From Diploscapter coronatus (lineage: Eukaryota; Nematoda; Chromadorea; Rhabditida; Rhabditidae): a DNA stretch of 64,000 bases. Position 1 is the stretch's first letter; each line of letters opens with the position of its first letter. Position numbers and translations under genes: made by a program. This document shows positions 30,901 to 42,900 of this stretch, one piece after another. The stretch spans positions 73,795,249 through 73,859,248 of the forward strand of contig OZ038423.1 in assembly GCA_964036155.1 (NCBI GenBank), in the 5' to 3' direction. The notes beneath the pieces were generated by a model. The model searched no databases, was not told the origin of the DNA, and was given only the letters and a program-made list of their open reading frames with translations.

Positions 30901-33900
30901 TAAGACATTTACTTGTTCAAATTGCAAACTCACACTGCTGCAGGTGGCATAGTTTTCATTTGTATGATCTAAGATTTTACAAATTTAAAATTTGCTGAAT
31001 ATTCATATCTGATAGACTTCAAAAATATTCTAAATATTATCTACTCTATGAAATATCCTAGATTTATTGGGTCAAGTGTTCAGGTTATTTCCAAAATGCC
31101 AATTTTATGAAATCTCCTATCCATGTACATTATTTATGCTTTCCGGTAGTTATTCTTTCCGTTTTTTCCTTACAGTTCTCGTCCCTTTTTTTCGAATCCT
31201 GCAGGTGCGTTTTTCGTACTTTTTCATCGGCCTTTTCCTCAATTTTCTCGCAAAACATCTGGGTCAAAAGGAGGGGGACCTTATGATGTGTGGAATGGTC
31301 TTGTTGGTTTTTGCCTGGTCTGATATTTTTGGCAGAAAATAATTTGACAATTTCAGGCACGATGCAATCCTCGACTAGCGAATCATCGCTGGACTCGCTC
31401 TCGACCACCGTCAAATCCACGCAAGGTAAATCTCGGAATTGTTTCTTCTGAAAATTCTCAAGAGAAGTTCCATGGAAATACTCGTTTCGAGTATTAATCC
31501 TGGAAATACGTACTGAGGCCTTCATTGTTCACCATTACTTTTGATAAAATTGTCGATTTTCCGGTATGTTTCATGGGAAACTGATAAAGGGCAAATGTGC
31601 ATAGACTTGTTGGTTCTTCGAAATTTCCTGTATCACGTGTTTCGATATTTCAATAACAAATAATTGTAGATAGTTTTGAAGTTGTTTCATATCGAACGAA
31701 CTCGACATCGATTTCAAGGATGACAATTTTCAGACCGGAAAGGCACCTCGGAAATGGTCCGTCTTCGAGACCGACTCAACGAGTATCGGGATGCGATCGG
31801 AGGAGGTCTCGGATACCACAAGTAGGTCCTTTAAATTGACCTAAAATAGTAGTTCAATAAATCCGAAATGGCGAAAGACGTTTCCCATCTCATTAATTAT
31901 TCACAGTTGGATAGCGTCACCCTCTAACTTTGGCTTTATCTTTCCTTCTCTCCCTCCCCCAATTTTTCATTTCTTTCCTGCTTAATCTCAATTCCCCTGA
32001 AACGTGCCGCTGCCCGAAAACGATAAAGATCTTTCGACTGCCAAAATTAAGAGATGAGCGAAATTTGGCAAGACACGAGGGAGAAATAATGAAAATGTAA
32101 GAGAGAGAAAAGAAGCCGAATTAAGAATTGGGAAATCAGGAAATGCCTCTTTGTCTTTGTCTGTCTTTGTGGGTCTCTGTTATTCAATGGCTTATCCCTT
32201 ATTCCCTGCAAAATGTGACTCATGTGGAGAATCGTCTTGTCCAAAAGTCTTACCCACTCGGCCACTGGTCACTATTTAGATTGCAGATACCAGGCAAATG
32301 GGGGTTTTAAGAAGAGAAGTTATGAAATTTTGGAATTTTTCGAATTTCAAGCCTTCTTTCAGTAAATGACCACTTTGAGTTATAAGTCTCATTTTTCCTT
32401 CTAATACTCATTTGCTTTAGTTCTTTTCTAAAACTTATTTGACGCAAATCTTGGACATTTGTTCGTTTATGTTTATTATCGTCCTACAGCACTGGTCAAT
32501 TTACAAATTCATTTATCTTTGAACAAATGTCAAAACACTCTACCCTGCAAAAATTCAAGGAAGTGGGCCTTCCATTTTTGGTATTTAGTGTTTCTCTGTT
32601 TAGGAGTGTCCAGTGGTGCGACACTAAAGCATTTTCCTCTATCTTTATCTCTCCTTCTCTATCCCTCTCATCTATCCCTTATCTCTCGCTCTTCTATCCT
32701 AAGGCATGCTCCCCTCCTTTTATTTCTTTTCAACTTTGCTCATTCACTTTTCTGGTCTATTCATTTTGCGACTCTGCGCTTTCTTCAATTCCTCTACTAT
32801 TTCTGTCTTCGAAATTCTTCCTAAAGAGTCGTTTCCAAATTCAGAAGAGGGAGGAAGGACATGCTAAATGTTCTGGACTTTAACATACATATGTAAGCAG
32901 CGGCGCACTATACAAATTATAAATGAGAGGGGACACACCTTTCGGTTTTGCGCTACGATTCTGGGAAATGACGAGTTTAGACATACATTTTGGGATATAG
33001 AGGATATACATCATTTTTGCATTATTTTCGAAATTTTACTCATTAGAATGGATAGCTAGTGAAGTCATATTATTGTGCTTGTTCCACTTCTAATTTATCT
33101 AAATTTTGAAACATAGCTGAGATTTTTTCCTAAGTTAACTTTTGCTATGATGTAAGATACGGTAATGCAGTCCACTTTGAGGAAGTCATTTCTTGTTATC
33201 TCTACTCCTTCTCGATTTCGATTAAAGCTAACTTTTTCACTTTCAATCTGTCCAAATTTTTAAACTTACTCGAAAATTATTTCATTCCACATCACTTTAC
33301 AAGTCTTTTTATCTTCATGATTACGGTATCCAATCTGTATTATGATCTCTTTTACTGGCTAAACGGCTATTTGCGAATATATTTAATGGATTAACGCAAG
33401 CCCGTATCGTGTTCAAGGCTCATTGCTTGTACTACCAAAATAGGAAGAAAGGGAAGCTTTTATGTTCCCGCTCTATGATACTTTCCACTCTCTCGATTTT
33501 CTGCACCATTTCTCCTTCTCTAATTCATTTTGTATTCTCTGCTCTCTCTCTCATTTTCTCCCTATCTCTTGCTTACCGCATCCTGCAGATGGTCCAATTG
33601 CTTGAAATCGTCTTTTTTTCTTCTAATTTCTTCCCTTTTTTCTTTTCGTATCTCTAAAATTCATTATATCTCATTTTAGCTCTTATAAAATTTCGAAAAT
33701 TATGCTGAAAGAGGAAAACCGTACTATTCTTGAAAAATTCAGAAGATTCGCCTTTTTAATCCCTAACATTTCCATTTATGGCTATATTAAATCCCCCAAT
33801 TACTCTATTTTGCACCTCATTCTTCTTCATTTGCATCCTTGATATTTCCATGTTTTCCCTTCTCTCTTAATTTCAAGTGCTATTTCCTCGAGTGAAATTC

Positions 33901-36900
33901 GTAATATTTCCGTTTTGGCTTAGTCCTTATCCAATCGGTTTGAGGCTTGTCCGGTTCCGGTCTGATTCTCCCCGCCTTCTGCATTCCCTATGCTCTCTCA
34001 CTTCATAGGCTCTTTTCCACTTTTCTCATTTTCTTCGCGAAAACTGCGCTAATTCTAATTTTTCATTTTCATTCGTATGCGAAATACGCGTTTTTATTTG
34101 TGCTTGAAAAAGGGCGAGAAAATGCGCGAAATTGGTTTTACCAAATTCATATGGGGATTTCGTAATCTCTACTTTTCAATTGACCTTAGCTTTTATTTAG
34201 AATGTTTTACTTTTACCGAAATTTAAAAACTATTGATTTATGTTTCAAACGACTCTAAAATGATTCTGACAATTCTTTCTTCGATAGCAATAAATTCTCA
34301 AAACCTAACCAAAAGTTGATCTTCCTCGAGTTTGAACCCACGAATATATTACATTAGTTTCGTCCAGTCCATAATCCTTTTTTTTCAAGCTTTCAAGTGA
34401 TTGCCCTTGTAAAGTGCTCATTTTCAAGAAATTCGAATTTTTCTCCACTAAAATGCCCCGTAGTAATTTCGATTTTCTGGCTCTTCGTATAGAAACAAAT
34501 GTTTTTCTTTGACACTCTGCTCCCGCAAAAAGAGGTGTGAAAAGCGCGAGTTTTTGCTCTCTTTCGGGCCGTAAAAATCTTGTTCTAAATGTAAATTTTC
34601 TTGCGGGCTACTATGCGACCGCGCGCTTTTTCCCTTTTTTAATAAAATATGAAATTTTCAAAAGAGAAGCTTCAATTTCAGTTCCTCTTTTTTCTAAAAA
34701 AAATTTAACTTATAAAATTTCAGCTACGAAGACAGTTCGTCTCTGTCCAGTGAGATTTCCGATCAATTCGAACCGTGAGTTGTTTTTTTCTTTTATTTTA
34801 TGAAAGCTGTAAGAAGAAATTCAAAGTAGAGTCATTTTCTTCCGGTTTGTCGCATTTTCATTATAAACACTCGAGAGATTAATTACTAATTCGGCCAAGA
34901 AATAATTAAATATGACGATTCTTTGAAACCTATAAACTCTTAAAAAAAATTCATTTTTCGATATCAATGTTAATTAGTATTATTACCGTTTCGCAGAATT
35001 ACATAATATATAGAACATCATTGATACACATCTAAATCCAGAAAATACAATTCTGCCATATGTTATCCCTTTTTATCTCTTTTCCCTATCTTTTCCCCTC
35101 TTTAAATCCCTTTATCTCCCATCATTCCCTATGGCAACAAATGAGTTAATTACACTCTGTTACGCCCTCTGACTCCGAGTCCTTTCAGGGATACCGCCCC
35201 TCCCGTCCTCAAGCAGCAGCAGCAGCAGAGGAAACATCCGTCCAAATCGGGCAAGGCACAGTCCGGCAGCAGTGGTCATTTCGCGCTGTCGGCAACTGGA
35301 ACAGAGCCCCCCACTCAGACGATGACCGTCGCCACAAAATTGGCTGATTACCAACATCTACTCGCTAAAAGTGAGTTGCAATTTAAATTTTCGACATTTT
35401 CTAAAGTTATTATTCTACAAATTACAAATCGTTTCCACCATTTCTTTATGTATATAATTAACTGAAACATACTTTTTTCTGCAAATATCAATTCTGTCAA
35501 CTTTTTGTTATAACCCTAGACTCTTTCGAATATTGAAAGAAAATTTCTACCACCCGTTACACAATTTCTTATAACATATTTTCTATGAGAAAATCGCATA
35601 AATTGGTTCATAGAAATTCTTCGGACCCACTAAGTGAACAGATAACTTTATGATTTGATGTTTCAAATTCCAGGTCCCCGATCGCCCTCTGTCGGTTCGG
35701 ATTCGCATTCGAGTTCGAGCCGCACCGCCCAGCAGAACATCGACAGAGAGGGCATTCACACCCTTCTGCAGCAGTGCAAAACCAGTCAGAGGGGTGCTGC
35801 TATGCAGGTTAGTGAGTCTGTTAGAAAATAACCATTTTACGAAGATTTCTGAAGATTTTTGAGTAGATATTGTTATGTGTAAATGTGAGTAACGTGATGA
35901 AATTTTTGATAATTTATGACAAATTTTTGAAACTTATATAAAAATGATTCGGGAAATTTTTAAACCTGGTTCGGCGAAGCAAAAACTTGTGAGAAGATGT
36001 GTTGATCTTTATGCTAGATTCGTGAAACATATTCGCTCTTGGAAGATAATATTTCAGTGGAGCAGAGCAGAGAGTTGAAGGGTTTATAATGGGAATCGAT
36101 ATCATGATTTTTTAAAAGTATATCGAATTGATTTCGAATATGAAAATGAAAATCGATAAATTAAAAAATAATAATAATGAGTAACTTAAAATGCGATTTG
36201 ATTTTAGAACTTCGCGCATTCATCAGGTTCGTCGAGTAGTGGTGGATTTCTGCCGGGCGACGACGCGAGAATGAACCACAAACGCAGGTCCATGCGTGGA
36301 GAACATGGTAAGAATTTCTAATTTTTATCAACACATTATCGGATTGCTATTGGTCCTATTTGATCTTCGCCAAAGTAATAATTTTGAAATCTACGATCAT
36401 CATTTTGATTTTTATATCGAAAAATGGCATCGTGAGTTTTAAAAAGCATTGAAAATTTCGAAAATACCCTTTATTTGGTATTTCGAGGCAAGCATTCCGA
36501 TCATCCCCACGATGACTTGAGAATTCTAAGAATTGTCATAGCTTTGACAATTCAATTTCATTTGTTCTCTATAGGGGGATATCTCTTCTCACAAGTTTCA
36601 TCAAATTTTGAGGTACTTGATGAGAATATCTTTCGTAATAATAGCTGTTCATGTACTGTTTGATCGTGCAATAATTAGAGAAATCCAAGAACTCTGCTCA
36701 ATTATTCGAACATTTCCTGTTCATATCTTGTTTCACTGTCTCATTGCAGTCCTATCCTCGTCATCAGGGATGTCCGGTGTGTGTTCGTCCTCGGGAATGC
36801 CCCCAGTTCCTCCGTCCTCCATTTCCGCGTTCCACTCTCTCGACAGGAAATGGGCCAATTCGTGCTCGTCATCTCCATTACACCATCAGGTCAGGACGTC

Positions 36901-39900
36901 TTATCGATTCTATTTTAATTTTAGTAAACTCTCGGATAGAAAAAAATTGCCGGGTTTTTAATCAAGATGTGCATGAAATTCGCTCAAAGATTTGCGCACA
37001 GTGACACTTTGTTGTTATCAGTGGATCGGAAGTTTGAAGAATTCGAAGAAATTCCAACAATTTTGATTTATGTTTCAATAATTCCTATAAAAGTTCCTGC
37101 ATTGGACCATTCTGCAACAAATCATCCTCAATAACCAAAAACGCGATAGTTTCAGGGCCACTACTTCACACGCACCGAGGACTCACCCCTCTCTGCCTTG
37201 CTGAGCCCAAGAAGACGTCCCCCACCCAGTTCATCTTCAAGACACCAGTCGCCATCTTCAGGTTAGTTTCAAACAGTTTCGAATATTCGAGATTTTCAAA
37301 GGCTTTGTTCGACGATTTTTACATAACCTGGCAAAAAACTTATTTGCTTTGAAGAGCACTACCCGCAAGTTTTTACCTATTTTGGAGTGTCATATTTTCG
37401 CTCAGGCTTCTAGGCTTCAATTGCTATCCAGCTAATTTTCAGAATAGGAAATACTAATTTATGGGTCCTTTAAACCATATTTTCATTATAATTTTCAAGC
37501 TTTTTAATTACCCTTATTAACTCTACTAATTGGGCCAATTAACCTTCGCTAAATGGAGCAATTAAGTTCTCTCATTGTCATCTTCGATGTCCCGTTCGTT
37601 GATTCTGCTTCACCCGACTAACTCTGCTCCTTCCGCAACGTCCTCTCCCCGTCCGACGTCTTCAAGACAGGGAAGCAGATCGCACCGTCAGACTTCAGAA
37701 TCCACCCCTCCGTCGTCGTACCATCACTATTCTGAGGGGAATCGACGATGCAGATTACTGTCGCCCTCTCCTTCCTCGCCACGACATCGTCTTCCTCTCT
37801 CCGTCGCTCAGATAAACTCACACGCTAACAATAATGGTATGCTTTCGCTAGAATAGAACTATGAAATCGCTTTTCTCCCCGTTTTATAGTTCTTTTTGTA
37901 AATTTCGATTTAGAGAATGTTTGAATCAAGCGTAAAAATGCAATGAATTAGCTCACTAAATCAATCCTATTAACATTCTTTAAACTTGGAAATGGCTCAA
38001 TTTTATTTTTACCCAGACTAATGATTGCTTTTGCAGTGCAATTTTAATTGAAGAATTATCAAAATTAGGGGGACAATTAGGAGTTATTAAATTTTAAAAT
38101 GACTCCTTTTCAGGTCTGATTAGAACGGAAGTGATCTACGCGAATTGTGTGGATCGGGATCCGATGAGGATGCAGCAGGAAGTATGATATATAACTGGGA
38201 AGTTAACTCGATAATTAACGAATTGCAGGATAATTATGGTAGTTGTGGATCGGGTTCTCTTCGTGGGTCGCAGCTTTCGTTGGCTGGTAGTGCGACGATG
38301 CCGGTAAGTTTCAAAGAATCTAGATAAAGTTCCAACTAATTATTAGCTTCAATTCGATAATCTTTATATTGGTCTTAGAAAAAAGTGAACGAAACCCCTA
38401 CTTAAGAATAAACTTCTTTTAGAAAAAGTTACGTTTAGTTTTGAATGTTTCAGTTGAACGAACGGTACGAGGCAGAGCTGGTGAAGATGAATCGCGACCT
38501 GGAGAATTGTCGCGTTCGAGTGATGACCCTCACCAGGAAGCAGGAGGACTACGCCCATCTGTTCGATGTCTTCGACCACAAACTCTCTGTCATGTCCAAA
38601 CACGTCGACAAAAGTCAGATGAAGGTGGGCTTTTTCCATCAATTATTATATTTGAATAATTACTGAAGAAAATTAAGGAGTATGTTGGGCACTTAAAATA
38701 TAGAATTGTTTTGAAACATATCATTTCATTGACTACTTATAGAAGTATACATAAGAGCTATCCTTTTGTTTCAAAAAGCTCACTCGTAATTGAGTCGAGG
38801 AACTGAAGAAAGTGTCACGCATGATTTTTTAACATAACTGAAAGTTCACCAAATCTATTTGCTTAGTCAAATCTGCTAATCTAGCGAATAAACAATAATT
38901 TTGCTGAAATAATAGATGGGTAGCTTTTCATTCTTCACTTCATTGAATTAGAATTAACTCGACGAATCGAGTTTAGGTAATTTGTCAACGAAAGAGATAG
39001 TATTCCAGATGAAGAGAATGAGAGAAATGGGGATAGTAAATCGAGAGAGCCCGAGACAAGTGATGCGCGCATGATGCAAATGAAGTGACAAATTAGGGAA
39101 GGAACAGGGAGATTTGACTAATTGATCCCTCAGGGTAGAGGCCGGAGGAAGGAAGATAAAGAGGTTTGGATTTGGATGAAGAGATAAGGGAGGATTGGGG
39201 TAAGGATATTTTGATAGTTTAATAGGGGATTTTGAAACTTTTTTCATTCAATTTGATACTTCCAAAAAGGGTGCACACAATGTGTTTGATTTCGTGGTAA
39301 ATATTCGTGAACCCTCTGCTCATTATGCCCAAATCCACAATAAAAAATATACAAAAGAATGGAAACAGCTTAACAAATGTAAAATAACGAAAAAAAGGTA
39401 AATTTGTATAATTTGAGGCTGACGACGTGAAGAAGTTGAAGGAAGAGATCGAACATCTTCGAGTCATCAGCAACCGACTGGCCGTTACTGCGGAGAAGAA
39501 ATTTGTAAGTTCGTCTGCGCATTTGTCAAAGTACTGGTACTAAGATATGCATTTTACGAAACACGCGAGAATATGAAAATCATCCAATTTCTCACAATAA
39601 AAAATACTAACTTTTCATATTATCGGATCTATTTGCAAAGATCGTATTAGAACAGCGAAATCACCGTTCTTGGTATAACTTTTGCGAAACATATCTAGAA
39701 ATTATTATTCATTCTAAAATGTGAATATTTACCCTTAAAAATTAGTTGAACATAATTAGACTTTAATTATCCTAATTACGCTTCAGGAGGGAGCCGGAGA
39801 ACTGTTGCGTCATCCTTCACTGGAATCGGTGACATCCGTGGCGAGTCAGCGATCCTCGATGTCGACCTCGTCGAAGAGCAGCAAGGCAACTGACAAGTCC

Positions 39901-42900
39901 AGTCTAAACTCGTTCGGAAAGGCCAAGAAGAGCTGGGTTGGTCATTGATCACGTATAATAACCCTAATTAAAGATACTTAAGTTGCTTCAAATACTAAGT
40001 TAATTACCCTCGATTATTGCAATTGGCGAGGTCCTAAATAACCACAAATTTTGACTTAGTCAGGAATAATTAGGCCAATCAACGATAATTTTCTTAGTTG
40101 GAATAATTAAGTTAACCTGGAAAATGTGTTATCATCATCGATTATTGCAATTAGTTAGACCCTAATTTTAGCTACAAATGCACTCAAATCATGATTCATC
40201 ACAGGTAGATAGGAAGATTCACTGTAGTCGAAGTGCAAGTGATTGTGATTCGTGACAGCATCGTTGTGACAGTTCAAGTCGGTTTCAACCTCAAGTCAAA
40301 TAGAACACTTTAACGGCGAGATCAATAAGAGTGTATCGCGTTCGAGCAAAATATAAAAGTTTTTACTTGAGTTTGAAATTGCTGAATTATTATCGTTATA
40401 TTCTGGGATTTGTGTAAAAATCGATCATTTTCAGATTCGATCCTCGTTCACAAAGGCCTTTTCGAAGAAGAAAGGCAAGGAGATTGACGAGATCGATACA
40501 AATAATCGGTAAGATTTTTTTTAAATTGAAGAAAACAGAATAATAATCATTTTTAGAATCAACGAAATCGAAGTTGACGAGTTGAAGAAGAAACTCGAGG
40601 TGCGCGACACGCAGCTGACCGATGTGCGACTAGACGCGCTAGACAGGGCTCGGGAAGTCGATGTGCTCAGGGAGACCGTCGACAAACTGAAGGTAGATTG
40701 AAAGTCGCCTTAATGGAGGATTGAAATTTTGAAACGATTTTGCAATATGAACAAAACCTGAAACATAGAACATCGGATTTTGAAGATAATCGAAGTTTGC
40801 AGAACGAGAACAAGCAACTCCGCCAAGACATGCACCGATTGCTGTCGTCGACTGGAACTTCGTGTGGTAGATCTAGAACGTCTTCACAGGTACCATTCTT
40901 TTTATGTTCTTTATCATTTTTAAGGACATGTTACGATAAAGCTAATCGCGTCCCCACAGAATTGTAATTTATTATGAATGAGTTCTAAAAATTGAGTACG
41001 GTAGAAATTACCGGAGGATTAATCTCCACTTATTTAGCATATAGTTTATCTAAAGTATGAAACTTATCAGAAAAGAATTATCTGATCATGATGAAATGAT
41101 GATTCCAGGCTTCGATGCGAACCCAACTGGATGAAGACGTCTACGACACCCCACCCCATACGAGTTCTTCGGCTGCCAGTATTTCCAGCAAACGTGAGAT
41201 TTGTTTTATCATTTTATCCTCCAATTCCGCCGCTACCATTGCATTTCAATTTGACGAGCTATATTGAAGGGTCCGAGAAACTAGGGCGGCGTAGCGCAGT
41301 GGTTGTGTGTTACTGCCTGCAGCCTAGGGTCTCAAGTTCGGCCCCCGCCCTCACCCAAACCAAGGGGGTTAAGAAATGTTGGTAGTGGATCAAACCACGA
41401 AAAATTAGCCTAAATCCCTCGGCTGTTGTACACAACAACAGTCTGTCCTCGGGCCGGGCCACTAGTCCTGTGTGGCTAGGATAGGCCGACTGTCCCAATA
41501 AGAAGGCTGAGCTTCATTACGAGCTTGAGGGTAGCCGACCCCACCCAGTGGGAATAATAAGGCTAGGAAAAAAAATATTGAAGGGTCCGAGAAACATATT
41601 TGATTATCAAAATGCTTGCCATTCACGAAATGTCTTTCCCGTTGAAACGAATTATTCGATTTGGTTAGATTCATGTATCTACGTGAAGATCGGAACCCAC
41701 TTCTCGCGTCTCTTATAAACGATTCTTGAAACATATCATATCTACAGTTTTCAAATTCGATGTCTTGGTTTTTACTCGAGTAATCGCATTCTTTATAAAC
41801 TAGCCAGTTCACATGGGGGATGTCTTATGATTCAAACTTGAAACCTATCAACTTTGCATATTTCAAATTCAGCGTTTAGATTTTTACTTTGAACTCGTTA
41901 TCGTAAGAAAACGTCCATTTCAGCTTTGAAAACTTATGCCCAAATCTTGAAACCTATTAAATTCATTCATATTTGACTTTAAGGCTCCTCCGGTTGTTCA
42001 ACAGTCCGAGTGACAGTGAACGTGGATCTGAAGGGAGTGATCAGCAAGTCCGTCTGTCCGGACAACGAGATCATCGTGGGCTACATGGAGATGCCCACGA
42101 AGGACACTACCTGGCAGGAGATCGACAACATCACCAAGGATATGTTTAAGGTGTGCATGCCTTTCAAATAATATTTTACCGGCTGAAAAAGCATCAATCG
42201 TAAAGTCTCGTATTGTATATGGCGAGTGATTGAAACACACTTGATCTGTTTCATTTCCGAGAAAAAATCTTATTTCTCAATACGATTTTATTAGTTCTTC
42301 GATGATAATATGAGATTTGCCAAGTGAATCAGTTATGGAATTTATTTGCTCGAGATAAATGAGTGCAACATATTTGTTTTTTTTTCAGAAATACATGGAG
42401 CGCATCGACCCGGATTCTTCATTGGGGCTAGAGGATGCGTGTGCAGTGATCGGCTACGAGATCGGGGAAACTGTGAGAGACAGCTCCGCTCTACCTCCCA
42501 CCTGTACGCCTTTCGACGTCATCACTCCACAGACCACTGTCAGAATGTTCTTGAGAGGTCGGTGATTCAGAATTTCTATTGAACATTTTTTTCGAAATTT
42601 TATACTAACATCAGGCCTTTAAACATATTTTTAGATGTAGATTGATTAACAAAGAATATTTTGATCAATTTTGCTATTTCACGTTGATTTTATAAAATTT
42701 CTGAAGCATATTTTGCTTTAGATTTGAAGATTTTTAAATCTATAGTAAACAGAATAATCGATTGAAGTTTGTATAGTTTTGCCTTGTTTAGGCAACTTTT
42801 TGAAGCATTCTTGGATCAATAATATTGATTGTTGCTGTTTGCAGGCTCGTGCCAGCAGTCAGTGGATTCGTTGGTGTTGGAATCGCTGTTCCCTCGGACG

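Larger units (their letters stand above)
24719..37836 (+). other. Navigator low-complexity microtubule-binding middle region
   Basis: Ser-, Pro- and basic-rich exons 6-25. Exon 6 contains SGIPQSQTR, an SxIP motif of the type that binds EB proteins at microtubule plus ends. Islands shared with UNC-53 are MIKLNLFSKTN (exon 9), LAVKGVTKIAK with VGVVSPI (exon 14), MVRLRDRLNEY (exon 18), EDSSSLSSEISD (exon 19), LLQQCKTSQRGAA (exon 21) and FHSLDRK (exon 23). A short Gln run lies in exon 13 (QQQQQQHQ) and another in exon 20 (QQQQQ). Confidence 0.8.

Noticed and set aside
41283..41351. Possible functional tRNA gene
   Set aside because: Box B is degenerate, the following sequence is SINE body, and the whole unit is bounded by a target-site duplication.
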